This document shows positions 45,181-54,584 of a stretch of 64,000 nucleotides of DNA, piece by piece. This DNA comes from Marinobacter alexandrii (GTDB lineage Bacteria; Bacteroidota; Bacteroidia; Cytophagales; Cyclobacteriaceae), in NCBI GenBank assembly GCA_039984955.1, contig JBDWTN010000007.1, positions 1,682,501-1,746,500 of the forward strand. Direction: 5' to 3'. A model generated the notes under the pieces. That model made no database searches, had not been told where the DNA came from, and was given only the letters and a program-made list of their open reading frames with translations. The translations under genes and the position numbers were made by a program. The stretch's first letter is position 1, and the number at the start of each line of letters is the position of its first letter.

Positions 45181-48100
45181 ATGAGAAAGCTGCTTTTCCT
45201 ATTTATGCTTTTCCCAGCACTCGTATGGGCACAAAAAATCTTTCTGATTGGTGATGCGGGAGAACCAAAAAATCCAGATAAAAACCTTGAGCTTCTAAGT
45301 GAAAAAATCAAAGCAGCAACTGAAAAAGATTTCTTGATTTTTTTAGGAGACAATCTTTATCCAAAGGGATTGCCTGGTAAAGAAGATCCGGAACGAGAAG
45401 AAATGGAGAATAAGCTCATTCCTCAATTAGAAATCATGAAATCTTTCCCTGGAAAGGCATACATGATTCCTGGGAATCATGACTGGGCTCAAGGACGAAA
45501 TTATGGTTGGGAGCGAGCTTTAGAGATGGAGCATTTCATCCAGAATTATTTTGATGATGAAAATGTATTTCTACCTACAGGTGGGTGCCCTGGCCCCTAT
45601 GAGATTCCGATGAGTGATAAATCTACGCTCATCTTGTTAAACACTCAGTACTTTTTGCATGGATGGGATAAACCTGATGAGGATGATGATTGCGATAATA
45701 AATCCACTATCGAGACATTAGAAGACCTAAAGTCTATCATAAAAAGGAATGTAGGAAAACACATCTTGATAGCAGCGCATCACCCAATGTTTACTTATGG
45801 CGAGCATAATGGGAATTTTAGTTTCAAGGAACAAATGTCTCCTTTACCTATTTTGGGAAGCCTTCAACCACTCTTCCGTAAGTTGATTGGAAACATTCAG
45901 GACAATACACATCCGAAGTATCGCGCCATCATGAATCAGATTCTCATTGCAATGAATGAAGCTGAGAATGTCGTATATGCTGCTGGTCATGAGCATTCAC
46001 TTCAATTCATCCAAAAGGAGGGACATCATTTCATAGTCAGCGGGTCTGGTTCAAAAGTCACACATGTGAAAAAGGGGGATGGAAGTCTCTTTGCAAAAAA
46101 AGAACAGGGGTTTGCTGTCCTTGACTTACAAGAATCAGGAAGTGCTTCGGTAGAGTACTCGGGTATCCATGGTGGAGTTCTTTATCAAAAAGAACTCTAC
46201 AAAAAAAAGCTTAATGAAAGTCTGCAAGAGCTCCCTCCAATGGATTTTTCTGATAGTACAATTACAGTTGTTGCAAGCAGCAAGTATGAGGGTAGCAAAG
46301 GGAAACATCGCTGGCTTGGTAAAAATTATCGTGACGTTTGGAGCACGCCGGTGGAAGTAGATGTCTTTGATATTGGCACAGAAAAAGGCGGGTTGGAAGT
46401 GTTGAAAAAAGGTGGAGGAATGCAGACTAAATCCTTAAGACTACAAGCTAATGATGGAAGGCAGTATGTACTAAGATCGATTGAGAAGTATCCTGAAAAC
46501 GCTATTCCAATAGCTCTGCAAAAAACATTTGCGCAAGATATAGTAGAGGATCAAATTTCATCTTCACATCCTTATGCCGCATTTATCATACCTCCTCTGG
46601 CCGAGTCTGCAAACATCTATCATTCAAACCCTGAACCAGTCTTTATCCCTAACGACCCACGCTTAGGTCAATTTCAAAATGCCTTTGCCGGAACACTTGC
46701 ACTATATGAGGAAAGAGCAAATGGTGCTGCTGCCAGTGATGCTCACTTTGGTAGCGCTGAAGATGTTGAAGGCACATTAAAAGTTATTGAAAAACTAAAA
46801 AAAGATAACGATAACACTGTAGATCAAAATTTTGTTGTTCGAAATCGCCTATTTGACATGTGGATTGGTGACTGGGACCGCCATGATGATCAGTGGCGCT
46901 GGGCTGAGTTTGATAATGAAAATGGCAAAATGTATCGACCGATCCCCAGAGATAGAGATCAAGCATTTTTCATGAATCAGGGTATTATCCCAACAATCGC
47001 CGCTCGTAAGTGGGCTTTACCTAAGATTGAAGGTTTCGATGAAAACGTAGACTGGGCACCAGGCATCAGTCAAAACGCTAGGTACTTTGACAGAACCTTC
47101 ATGAATGAACCGGATTGGGACGAATGGAAAGAACAAATTAATTTTTTACAGCAAAATCTTTCCAATGAAGTCATTGAAAATGCTGTATCTGACTGGCCGG
47201 ATTCAATAGAAGAGCTTACCGGAAATAAAATCACTTCCGGATTGAAAGCACGTAGGGGAAACATGGAATCTTATGCCAGAGAGTTGTATCTGTATCTATC
47301 CAAAGAGGTTGAAGTAATAGGTTCTGACAAGCATGAACACTTCCTGATTGAACATTTAGATGAAGGACGAACCAAGGTTACCGTCAGGAAAAGAAAGAAA
47401 GATGGAGAGATTGAGCAAATCATATATGAAAGACTATTCAAAGCTGATGAGACCAAAGAGATAAGACTTTATGGGCTTGATGGTGAAGATGTATTTGAGA
47501 TAAAAGGCAATCATTCCAAAATTAAAGTACGGATCATTGGAGGTACGGATAAAGACCTGATCATCAATGGCAATGAAGGTGAGAAGCTGTCCAAATTGAA
47601 AGTGTATGACCGACTGAAGAGCACAAAAGTGCAAGGAAATTCCAAAGGAATTTTAAAACTGAGCGATAATCCGGATATCAACAGGTACGACAGAAAGGCT
47701 TTCAAATATGACATACTCATGCCCTTAATAACAGGTGCAATCAACCCTGATGATGGAATTTATTTGGGGGCAGGTTTTGTCTACACAAAGAATGGGTGGA
47801 GGAAAGAACCCTTTGCAGCAAAGCATGCCTTTACCGCTATTGGAGCTTTTGAAACAGGTTCTTTTCAATTTAATTATTCTGGAGATTATACCGACGTTCT
47901 TGGACGATGGGACCTGAATACCAAAGTGCTTTGGCAAGAACCATTCTTCGTAAACAATTTCTTTGGACTAGGTAATGAGACCCAATTTCTCATGGATCAA
48001 TTTGTCTTCCCAGATGATGATCCTATTGACTATTATAGGGTGAGAATGGATCGTTTGGAATTTGATGCTGGGCTTTCAAGGAATGTTGGAGCTCAAGCAA

Positions 48101-48768
48101 AATTCTACTTTAGCACAGGGTATAAAACTGTAGAAGTGGAAAGCACAGCCAATCGATTTATTTCCGATCTATCAGCAGATGCCTCAGATTTTGATGCAAA
48201 TCAATATGTCAAGTTTATCGCTGGTATTTCTTTTGACTCTCGAGACAGTAAAGTATTGCCCAAAGCTGGAATGACCGCAATGGCTGAAGTAGAACACTTA
48301 GAAGCTATTACGGATATTTCTGAAAGTACCACAAGACTAAGCGGAGAATGGTCCTTCTTTTTAACAACTAAACTTCCTTCAAGGCTGATGATTGGCAACC
48401 GGCTAGGATTGGCTCACATTATCTCCGATGAATTCGACTTTTTCAATGCTAATATTTTAGGGGGACGAACGAATTTAAGAGGTTATCGAAGAACGCGTTT
48501 CTATGGTCAGACTTCTTTTTATCATAACCTGGATTTGAGGCTGAAAATAGCCTCATTTCGTAGCTACATATTTCCAGGACAGTTTGGGGTTCTGGCATTC
48601 CATGACATAGGGCGCGTGTGGATAGATGGGGAAAACTCGAGTGAATGGCATGCAGGCAAAGGATTTGGGATTTGGGTGAGCCCGCTTAATACCCTTGTAC
48701 TCAACCTCAATTATGCATTCGGGGAAGACGAAAACATACCTACATTCGCAATGAATTTTTTCTTTTAG
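45181..48768 (+). CDS. Metallophosphoesterase fused to a kinase-like core and an Omp85-type barrel
   Basis: The 1195-residue protein has a signal peptide (LFMLFPALVWAQ). Its calcineurin-like phosphoesterase (about 18-300) shows IGDAGEP, LGDNLYPKG, PGNHDWAQG, AAHHPMF and AAGHEHS. A middle region (about 400-740) has kinase-like features: GRQYVLRSIEKYP (about 425), WIGDWDRHDDQW (about 561) and RPIPRDRDQAFF (about 585). The C-terminal part (about 830-1195) is a BamA/surface-antigen-like barrel with GGRTNLRGYRRTRFYGQ and a terminal Phe. The chain is likely outer-membrane anchored. It lies next to ppk1 and the HD gene, so phosphate handling is a reasonable inference. The kinase assignment is tentative. 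Confidence 0.85.
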   Translation: MRKLLFLFMLFPALVWAQKIFLIGDAGEPKNPDKNLELLSEKIKAATEKDFLIFLGDNLYPKGLPGKEDPEREEMENKLIPQLEIMKSFPGKAYMIPGNHDWAQGRNYGWERALEMEHFIQNYFDDENVFLPTGGCPGPYEIPMSDKSTLILLNTQYFLHGWDKPDEDDDCDNKSTIETLEDLKSIIKRNVGKHILIAAHHPMFTYGEHNGNFSFKEQMSPLPILGSLQPLFRKLIGNIQDNTHPKYRAIMNQILIAMNEAENVVYAAGHEHSLQFIQKEGHHFIVSGSGSKVTHVKKGDGSLFAKKEQGFAVLDLQESGSASVEYSGIHGGVLYQKELYKKKLNESLQELPPMDFSDSTITVVASSKYEGSKGKHRWLGKNYRDVWSTPVEVDVFDIGTEKGGLEVLKKGGGMQTKSLRLQANDGRQYVLRSIEKYPENAIPIALQKTFAQDIVEDQISSSHPYAAFIIPPLAESANIYHSNPEPVFIPNDPRLGQFQNAFAGTLALYEERANGAAASDAHFGSAEDVEGTLKVIEKLKKDNDNTVDQNFVVRNRLFDMWIGDWDRHDDQWRWAEFDNENGKMYRPIPRDRDQAFFMNQGIIPTIAARKWALPKIEGFDENVDWAPGISQNARYFDRTFMNEPDWDEWKEQINFLQQNLSNEVIENAVSDWPDSIEELTGNKITSGLKARRGNMESYARELYLYLSKEVEVIGSDKHEHFLIEHLDEGRTKVTVRKRKKDGEIEQIIYERLFKADETKEIRLYGLDGEDVFEIKGNHSKIKVRIIGGTDKDLIINGNEGEKLSKLKVYDRLKSTKVQGNSKGILKLSDNPDINRYDRKAFKYDILMPLITGAINPDDGIYLGAGFVYTKNGWRKEPFAAKHAFTAIGAFETGSFQFNYSGDYTDVLGRWDLNTKVLWQEPFFVNNFFGLGNETQFLMDQFVFPDDDPIDYYRVRMDRLEFDAGLSRNVGAQAKFYFSTGYKTVEVESTANRFISDLSADASDFDANQYVKFIAGISFDSRDSKVLPKAGMTAMAEVEHLEAITDISESTTRLSGEWSFFLTTKLPSRLMIGNRLGLAHIISDEFDFFNANILGGRTNLRGYRRTRFYGQTSFYHNLDLRLKIASFRSYIFPGQFGVLAFHDIGRVWIDGENSSEWHAGKGFGIWVSPLNTLVLNLNYAFGEDENIPTFAMNFFF

Positions 48769-48774
48769 AAAGTG

Positions 48775-48805
48775 ATAATCCCCTTGCTTTAGGCAAGGGG
48801 ATTAT
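48775..48805. terminator. Bidirectional hairpin between convergent genes
   Basis: A 13-bp perfect stem ATAATCCCCTTGC/GCAAGGGGATTAT has a 5-base loop. It sits between the phosphoesterase-barrel stop (48768) and the convergent DUF1573 stop (48810). No T-run follows on either side, so efficiency may depend on other factors. Confidence 0.6.
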
Positions 48806-48809
48806 GAAT

Positions 48810-49175
48810 TCACTCAACTACTTCCCCTTTGAAATTCAGGTATGTATACTCCTCCGATTCGGATGTTTTGATTCGGATATTCTTTTTGAAAGCTCCAACG
48901 CTTCCCGATCTAAAATTAGCTGTAATAGATGCTGTTTCACCTGCTTTTATTTCTCCACTAGGAAACTTTACATTGGTGCATCCACATGAGCCTTTTGCTT
49001 CGAGAATCTGGATAGATGACTTTGTCACATTAGTAAACTCGAATGAAAGATTTTTCATCTCATTTTTAGTTACCTGACCCAAGTCAATAGAAGTCGTTTT
49101 CCATTTAATTGGAGCTACTGCAGCCATTGCAGCTACTGCAATTCCAAGCATTACGATAAATGTTGTTTTTCTCAT
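48810..49175 (-). CDS. DUF1573 exported protein
   Basis: The 121-residue protein has a signal-like N-terminus (FIVMLGIAVAAMAAV) and a DUF1573 domain: SIDLGQVTKNEMKNLSFEFTN and GSCGCTNVKFP, ending YTYLNFKGEVVE. I chose the ATG at 49175; an in-frame ATG at 49235 would add a 20-residue non-signal extension. It is divergent from a kinase-regulator operon, and the shared spacer holds four GTTAA half-sites. Confidence 0.87.
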   Translation of the reverse strand: MRKTTFIVMLGIAVAAMAAVAPIKWKTTSIDLGQVTKNEMKNLSFEFTNVTKSSIQILEAKGSCGCTNVKFPSGEIKAGETASITANFRSGSVGAFKKNIRIKTSESEEYTYLNFKGEVVE

Positions 49176-49227
49176 TTTATTTAAAATTTGATTTCTCCAA
49201 ATGTGAATTTTATGCATAAGAATGACT

Positions 49228-49264
49228 GTTAACAAGCACTTAATGATTGTTAATGAGATGTTAA
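49228..49264. promoter_or_regulatory. Four GTTAA-type half-sites upstream of the first kinase operon
   Basis: GTTAA, CTTAA, GTTAA and GTTAA start at 49228, 49239, 49249 and 49260, so the spacings are 11, 10 and 11 bases, about one helical turn. The last copy starts 32 bases before the -7 box at 49292. The second kinase operon has the same arrangement at 52171-52206. This is typical of direct-repeat operators of OmpR-type regulators (for example CpxR, whose box has GTAAA repeats). Confidence 0.75.
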
Positions 49265-49291
49265 ACCCTAATTTCTACCATTCTTAAGGAC

Positions 49292-49299
49292 TACATTTG
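49292..49299 (+). promoter_or_regulatory. TAnnTTTG box four bases before the first kinase ATG
   Basis: TACATTTG ends four bases before the ATG at 49304. No TTG lies 19-21 bases upstream; the -33 region is abutted by the GTTAA repeats instead, which suggests activator-dependent transcription starting at or near the ATG. Confidence 0.6.
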
Positions 49300-49303
49300 A
49301 AAT

Positions 49304-50539
49304 ATGAAAAACGCACATATACGTGTTTTAGTCATACTCGCTATTCTTTCTTTAGTCGGGATAATAGGCACTCAGATTTTTTGGCTTAATAACGCTATAG
49401 AGCAACAGGATCAAGTTTTCAATCACAATGTTCAGGTTGCTTTAAGAAATGTAGTTGAATCACTATGTGAAGCAAATGGGAAAGACTTCCCTGAGGTCAA
49501 TCCTATCGAACAGGTTTCCGGTAATTATTTTATTGTACGAACAAACGACCGTATTGATCTTGCCAATCTAGAGTATCTTATTTCTGCAGAAATAAAGAAA
49601 AGATCTATATCTCAGGATTTTGAATATGGAGTTTATGACTGCACCAACGATCGAATGGTATATGCAGATAACATTAATCTTAAGGCCGAATACAAGCGCT
49701 CTGTAATTCCTGTTTTACAAAATGAAGAGTATTACTTTGGCGTTTATTTTCCAGAAAAATCTAAAACTCTTTTTTCCGGATTTGATCTTTGGAAATTTAC
49801 ATCAGCTATTACCCTTGTTGTCATTGTATTCTTTGGTTATGCCTTGTTTGTAATCCTTCGACAAAAGCGCTTGAGTGAAGTTCAAAAAGATTTTATAAAC
49901 AATGTTAGCCATGAGCTGAAAACCCCATTAGCTACACTTTCCTTGGCGACTTCAAGCTTACAGGAAAGATCCAATGGGAAGGATGGAAAGTACTTACAAA
50001 TAATTCAAACTGAAGTTTCACGTCTCAAAAAAAATGTGGAAGATATTCTTTATTCTTCATTGGTAGATACCAGAATCTCAATCAAAAAAGAGGTTGTATC
50101 AATTCCAGATTTCTTGAATGAATTGGTTGATGAACTTAAGAATGAGTATGCAGCTCATATGATTGAATGGGAAGTGAAAGGTGAAACCAAACAAGTAGTT
50201 AACACGAATCAAAAAATATTGACAAATATTGTTAGAAACCTTGTGGATAATGCGGTCAAATACGGAGGGAAAAAAATCATTGTGGAATTTCATCAAGACG
50301 AAAAGAAAACAACGATCTCAGTCCAAGATGACGGCATTGGAATCTCAGAAAGTCAGATCAAGAAAATTTTTAACAAGTTTTACAGAGTGCCAGAAAGCCA
50401 ACATCAGCACAATCAAAAAGGATTTGGCTTAGGATTACACATAGTTAGTTCTGCGCTAAAAAGATTGAAAGGAAGAGTCTCTTTATCATCGCATTTAGGT
50501 AAAGGAAGTACATTCAAAATTATATTACCCAATGGCTAA
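49304..50539 (+). CDS. Sensor histidine kinase (first of two paralogous pairs)
   Basis: The 411-residue kinase has membrane helices at about 7-29 and 163-184 flanking a periplasmic sensor of about 130 residues. HisKA follows with phosphoacceptor His203 (NNVSHELKTPLATL), then the ATPase motifs NLVDNAVKYGG, DDGIGISESQ and GFGLGLHIV. The sensor is unrecognised. It overlaps its regulator gene by 8 bases. The architecture and sequence resemble the pair at 52246-54517, with which it probably arose by duplication. Confidence 0.93.
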   Translation: MKNAHIRVLVILAILSLVGIIGTQIFWLNNAIEQQDQVFNHNVQVALRNVVESLCEANGKDFPEVNPIEQVSGNYFIVRTNDRIDLANLEYLISAEIKKRSISQDFEYGVYDCTNDRMVYADNINLKAEYKRSVIPVLQNEEYYFGVYFPEKSKTLFSGFDLWKFTSAITLVVIVFFGYALFVILRQKRLSEVQKDFINNVSHELKTPLATLSLATSSLQERSNGKDGKYLQIIQTEVSRLKKNVEDILYSSLVDTRISIKKEVVSIPDFLNELVDELKNEYAAHMIEWEVKGETKQVVNTNQKILTNIVRNLVDNAVKYGGKKIIVEFHQDEKKTTISVQDDGIGISESQIKKIFNKFYRVPESQHQHNQKGFGLGLHIVSSALKRLKGRVSLSSHLGKGSTFKIILPNG

Positions 50540-51218
50540 AATCCTACTAGCAGAAGACGATGAGAATTTAGGTTTCATGGTTCAAGACAATCTTGAGCAA
50601 CTTAATCATGAAGTCGTATGGTATAAAAATGGGATCGAAGCATTCAATGAATTTCAAAATCAATCATTTGAAATATGCGTGCTGGATGTAATGATGCCAA
50701 AGATGGATGGATTTGAGCTAGCTTCTAAAATACGCGAGCAGGATGAGTTCATCCCTATCCTCTTTTTAACTGCTAAATCTCAAGAAGAAGATCGCCTTGA
50801 AGGCTTTGAGGTTGGTGGTGATGACTATATCTCAAAGCCATTTTCAATGAAAGAATTAGGCTATAGGATCGAAGTTTTTTTAAGGAGGAGTAATTCCAAA
50901 GAAATTGGTTTTTCTGATGAGACTAAACATTTTGGGAGTTCCGTTTTTGATGTCAAAAACCTTGTCTATAGATGTGACGACTTTCAGAGTTCATTAACTC
51001 AAATGGAGGCCAACCTACTTAATTTGCTTCTCAAGTATAAGAATCAATTAGTCAAACGAGAAGTTATTCTTGAAACAATCTGGGGTGAAAATGATTACTT
51101 CAAAGGTCGAAGCTTAGACGTATTTATTACACGACTCAGAAAGTACCTCAAAAATGATAGCTCATTAGAAATTAGAAATCACCATGGTGTAGGATTTAGT
51201 CTAATAATTTCAGAATAG
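50532..51218 (+). CDS. OmpR-family response regulator (first pair)
   Basis: The 228-residue regulator has a receiver with acidic residues in AEDDEN, phosphoacceptor Asp52 (ICVLDVMMPKMDG), the LTAKSQEEDRL block and Lys in YISKPFSMKEL. A winged helix (about 135-227) follows, with WGENDYFKGRSLDVFITRLRKYL. Its likely operator is the GTTAA repeat upstream of its own operon. A weak 4-bp stem followed by five T lies at 51236-51255; I do not call it as a terminator. Confidence 0.93.
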   Translation: MAKILLAEDDENLGFMVQDNLEQLNHEVVWYKNGIEAFNEFQNQSFEICVLDVMMPKMDGFELASKIREQDEFIPILFLTAKSQEEDRLEGFEVGGDDYISKPFSMKELGYRIEVFLRRSNSKEIGFSDETKHFGSSVFDVKNLVYRCDDFQSSLTQMEANLLNLLLKYKNQLVKREVILETIWGENDYFKGRSLDVFITRLRKYLKNDSSLEIRNHHGVGFSLIISE

Positions 51219-51261
51219 GTGAAATTAAAGTCATCCCACATTAAGGTGGCTTTTTAAAACT

Positions 51262-52107
51262 TTAATTGATCACTATCTTTTTAGTCAATCTCTTTTTACC
51301 TTGACTGATTTCCATTAAATAAATGCCCTCTTTTTGATCAGATAAATCAATCATCTCTGAGTATGTTCCACCAAATCTTTCAAAACGTCTATTAAAAACT
51401 TCCTTTCCTTCCAGATCAGAAACACGAATATCCAACTCTCCTTCTTGAGGCAATTCAAACCTCACTTTAAAACGACCATTGGATGATGGATTAGGGGAAA
51501 AACTTAAATCATCTAAGACAAGCTTATTGCTATCTTCCACTTTCCCCTTTTTACCAAACTCATCTTCAACATCAAGAATTTTTATTCTCTTTGTTACAAT
51601 TACCTTCACAGATTTATGAGCGTTACTATCATCTAACTTATCAAAAAGAACGTCCAGTTCGATACCTAGTTCTTTCATTTTTTCTTTGTACTCATCCATA
51701 TTCATTCCATCTAAATGAAAATTGAAAAAGCTATTGGAAGAATCTCCATCAAAGTGCTTAAAAAAGAAGGTATTATCATTATCCTCCTCATCTTCTCCAT
51801 TGTGGAAAAACTTAAAAAAAGATTTGCTGTGATCTCTCATTTGATCTAAGTGAAAGATCATTTCTTCATCATCAGATCCATCAAACCAGAAATCAAATGC
51901 TTCATCATCGCCTGCGAATTCCTTATAATTTGGATCCGCATTCATCTCTTCAGTAGAGTTATATTCTCCCTTAAAAGTTTTTTTCTCACCATTAATCTCT
52001 TTAGTGATTTCTACTACAATTTTTCCTTCATCTTGTGATTGAGCAAAAATTGAAACGTTCATAATGAGCAGCAGGCCCATGATTAAAATAGTTACTTTCT
52101 TTTCCAT
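51262..52107 (-). CDS. Acidic secreted protein with type A T9SS sorting domain
   Basis: The 281-residue protein has a signal peptide (ILIMGLLLIMNVSIFAQ), a very acidic central region rich in Asp, Glu, Phe and His, and a C-terminal T9SS type A domain (about 200-281). The sorting domain has LSFSPNPSSNGRFKV, LDIRVSDLEGKEVF and a terminal KKIVIN. T9SS carries such proteins over the outer membrane. It is divergent from the second kinase operon and between the two kinase-regulator pairs, so it is a good candidate target of these systems. The core has no recognised enzymatic motif. Confidence 0.87.
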   Translation of the reverse strand: MEKKVTILIMGLLLIMNVSIFAQSQDEGKIVVEITKEINGEKKTFKGEYNSTEEMNADPNYKEFAGDDEAFDFWFDGSDDEEMIFHLDQMRDHSKSFFKFFHNGEDEEDNDNTFFFKHFDGDSSNSFFNFHLDGMNMDEYKEKMKELGIELDVLFDKLDDSNAHKSVKVIVTKRIKILDVEDEFGKKGKVEDSNKLVLDDLSFSPNPSSNGRFKVRFELPQEGELDIRVSDLEGKEVFNRRFERFGGTYSEMIDLSDQKEGIYLMEISQGKKRLTKKIVIN

Positions 52108-52170
52108 TTTATCCCAGTTTATTTTTTCAATTTGACTAATCGAAAGTACGAACTGGTTTTATATCTCACT

Positions 52171-52206
52171 GTTAATCAGTAGTTAATCCTTGTTAAAAAT
52201 GGTTAA
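52171..52206. promoter_or_regulatory. Four GTTAA half-sites upstream of the second kinase operon
   Basis: GTTAA starts at 52171, 52182, 52192 and 52202 (spacings 11, 10 and 10). The last start is 32 bases before the TA of the -7 box at 52234, exactly as in the first operon. The repeats also lie upstream of the divergent T9SS gene, where a near -7 element TACTTTCG (52148-52141) can be seen. Confidence 0.78.
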
Positions 52207-52233
52207 ACAAGAACTACGCTCCATTCAACATCG

Positions 52234-52241
52234 TATTTTTG
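52234..52241 (+). promoter_or_regulatory. TAnnTTTG box four bases before the second kinase ATG
   Basis: TATTTTTG ends four bases before the ATG at 52246, matching the first kinase operon and purK. No TTG lies 19-21 bases upstream. Confidence 0.6.
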
Positions 52242-52245
52242 AACT

Positions 52246-53841
52246 ATGAAGCGAAAGACACTTAGGTGGATAATAGGGTTAATGGGTTTGTCCATGATGG
52301 GCCTTATTGCTTTTCAGCTTTACTGGATTGATTCATTGGTTACTGCTAATGAAGAGCGTTTTAGAAAAGATGTTTTGGATGCTCTAAGCACAGTTGCTGG
52401 TAAGCTTGAGAAACAAGAAACATATGCTGCCCTTCAGAAATTGAATTATTTGAATTCCCCGATATATAATGATGTTCAACTTCGAGAAATACAAAAAAGT
52501 CAACAATCAAATAATTCTAGAAATGTAGAGGTAGTACAGCGAGGAAATCAGCAGGTTTTTGTTTTTGCCGATACTGTACAGAATGGCAGTTTCGAATTTG
52601 TTGTTAACTTTTCCAGCACTGCTGATAACTTCTTTTTTGAAGACTTTGCACCTCCATTAGGTTCCTCAATGGAGGAAATGCTGGAAGAGCGAGATGTTAA
52701 AATAGAGCAGCTTGAAAGTAAACTAGCTAAGGTTTCCAGAAAATATGAGCTAACTTTTGATGTAGTGAAAGACCTAATGGGTCCCAATAGATCAGTTTCC
52801 TCACGTTTTAATCCAAATCAACTAGACTCATTATTGAAAAGTGAGCTGATCGGAAAAGGAATTAATATAGACTATGATTATGGCGTTTTGCAGCCTCATG
52901 CGAAAAGATTCCTTCTCTTAACGAATAATATTAGACAAAATGAGCTGAAAGAGAGTGAATTTAGGACAACATTATTCCCGAATGATATATTCGAAAGTGA
53001 TAGTATGTTAATTATAGATTTCCCTGGAAAGCAAGGGTATTTGGTTGGTAAGGTATGGTCTGCAATGGCAAGTTCGGGTTTTCTCGTTCTCGTGATCTTA
53101 TTCTGCTTTGGGTATAGCATTAGAACGATAGTTCGACAGAAGAAGCTTTCTGAAATGAAGAATGATTTCATCAATAATATGACTCATGAACTTAAGACAC
53201 CTATTTCCACTGTTTCATTGGCTGTTGAAGCTCTCAATGACAAAGAAATTGAGCAAAGTAAGCTCAGGACAAAATACATCAAGGTAATTGGTGAGGAAAA
53301 TAAGCGTTTGGGAGATCAGGTTGAGAAAGTCTTACAAATAGCTGCTATTGATAGAAATGATTATAATCTTAAAGAAGAAATGTTAAGGATGAGTGATGTA
53401 ATGAAAAGTGCTGCTGATCATATTTCTATTCAAGTAGAGCAGCGTGGCGGCAGATTAAATATGATCGAGAAAGCTGATAAGGATCTAGTCAAGGGTGACG
53501 AAATTCATCTTACAAACATCATTCTCAATTTATTAGATAATGCGAATAAGTATTCGTCCGAAGCACCCAATATCACCCTAAGAACTGCTTCGGATACAGA
53601 AGATTTTATTATATCCATTCATGATAAAGGAATAGGTATGACTAGAGAGCAACAAAAGCATATTTTCGAAAAATTTTATCGAGTTCCCACTGGGAACCTT
53701 CACAATGTCAAAGGTTTTGGCTTAGGCCTAGCCTATGTACAACGCATCGTAGAGGCTCATGGTGGTAGTATTCATGTAGATAGCGAGCCAGGAAAAGGAA
53801 GCAAGTTTTCAATCACATTACCACTAGCAAATGAAGCCTAG
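52246..53841 (+). CDS. Sensor histidine kinase (second paralogous pair)
   Basis: The 531-residue kinase has membrane helices at about 8-27 and 268-288. Its periplasmic region is about 240 residues and includes a coiled coil ([19 protein letters not shown]). HisKA has His314 ([21 protein letters not shown]), and the ATPase has [22 protein letters not shown] and [18 protein letters not shown]. The signal is unknown. It overlaps its regulator gene by 11 bases. It is a longer paralogue of the kinase at 49304; the pair resemble RprXY-type systems of Bacteroidota, by general impression only. Confidence 0.93.
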   Translation: MKRKTLRWIIGLMGLSMMGLIAFQLYWIDSLVTANEERFRKDVLDALSTVAGKLEKQETYAALQKLNYLNSPIYNDVQLREIQKSQQSNNSRNVEVVQRGNQQVFVFADTVQNGSFEFVVNFSSTADNFFFEDFAPPLGSSMEEMLEERDVKIEQLESKLAKVSRKYELTFDVVKDLMGPNRSVSSRFNPNQLDSLLKSELIGKGINIDYDYGVLQPHAKRFLLLTNNIRQNELKESEFRTTLFPNDIFESDSMLIIDFPGKQGYLVGKVWSAMASSGFLVLVILFCFGYSIRTIVRQKKLSEMKNDFINNMTHELKTPISTVSLAVEALNDKEIEQSKLRTKYIKVIGEENKRLGDQVEKVLQIAAIDRNDYNLKEEMLRMSDVMKSAADHISIQVEQRGGRLNMIEKADKDLVKGDEIHLTNIILNLLDNANKYSSEAPNITLRTASDTEDFIISIHDKGIGMTREQQKHIFEKFYRVPTGNLHNVKGFGLGLAYVQRIVEAHGGSIHVDSEPGKGSKFSITLPLANEA

Positions 53842-54517
53842 ATTATTAATAGTAGAAGATGACCCAAATCTGGGCGAAATTTTAAGTGAATACTTAGGAT
53901 TAAAAGGTTATGAAACAACATTAATGAGAGATGGTGAAGAAGGTGGAAGAGCTTTCAAAAAAGCCGAATTTGACCTTTGCATTCTTGATTTAATGATGCC
54001 CAAAAAAGATGGGTTCACGTTAGCTAAAGAGATAAGAGCTACCGATGATGATACTCCTATAATCTTTCTCACTGCTAAGTCCATGAAACAAGACATCATC
54101 AAGGGATTCACTATTGGTGCTGATGATTACATGACAAAGCCTTTTAGCATGGAAGAGCTACTTCTTCGAATACAAGCAATCCTTAAAAGGTCAATTAAAA
54201 AAGAAGAACCTTTTCCAAATCCTTTTACTATAGCAGGGTTGGTATATTATTATCAAGAGAATAGATTAATTACACCCAAAAGAGAAATCAATCTGACAAC
54301 AAAAGAAAATGAGCTCTTGAAAATCTTCTTTGAAAATGTAAACAAGACTGTTGAAAGAAGTTCAGCTCTAAAAAAAATCTGGAAAGATGACAGCTACTTT
54401 AATGCAAGAAGCATGGATGTATATATCGCTAAAATTCGAAAGTATCTTTCGGATGAACCCAGCCTTAAGATATTAACAATTCATGGTGAAGGTTTCAAAT
54501 TAGTGGAGGTCAATTGA
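53831..54517 (+). CDS. OmpR-family response regulator (second pair)
   Basis: The 228-residue regulator has a receiver with VEDDPN, phosphoacceptor Asp53 ([13 protein letters not shown]), [10 protein letters not shown] and Lys in [12 protein letters not shown] winged helix follows, with [23 protein letters not shown]. It has the same length and layout as the regulator at 50532. The two winged helices keep closely similar recognition regions, in line with the shared GTTAA operators. Confidence 0.93.
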   Translation: MKPRLLIVEDDPNLGEILSEYLGLKGYETTLMRDGEEGGRAFKKAEFDLCILDLMMPKKDGFTLAKEIRATDDDTPIIFLTAKSMKQDIIKGFTIGADDYMTKPFSMEELLLRIQAILKRSIKKEEPFPNPFTIAGLVYYYQENRLITPKREINLTTKENELLKIFFENVNKTVERSSALKKIWKDDSYFNARSMDVYIAKIRKYLSDEPSLKILTIHGEGFKLVEVN

Positions 54518-54584
54518 GATAATTCTAGTTCTATTTGCTTATATTTATAAGAAGCGTTTCTCAAAGAACCAATCTTATTCAATC

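Noticed and set aside
51231-51255. CCAC/GTGG stem followed by five T after the first response regulator
   Set aside because: Only four base pairs; too weak to call a terminator.
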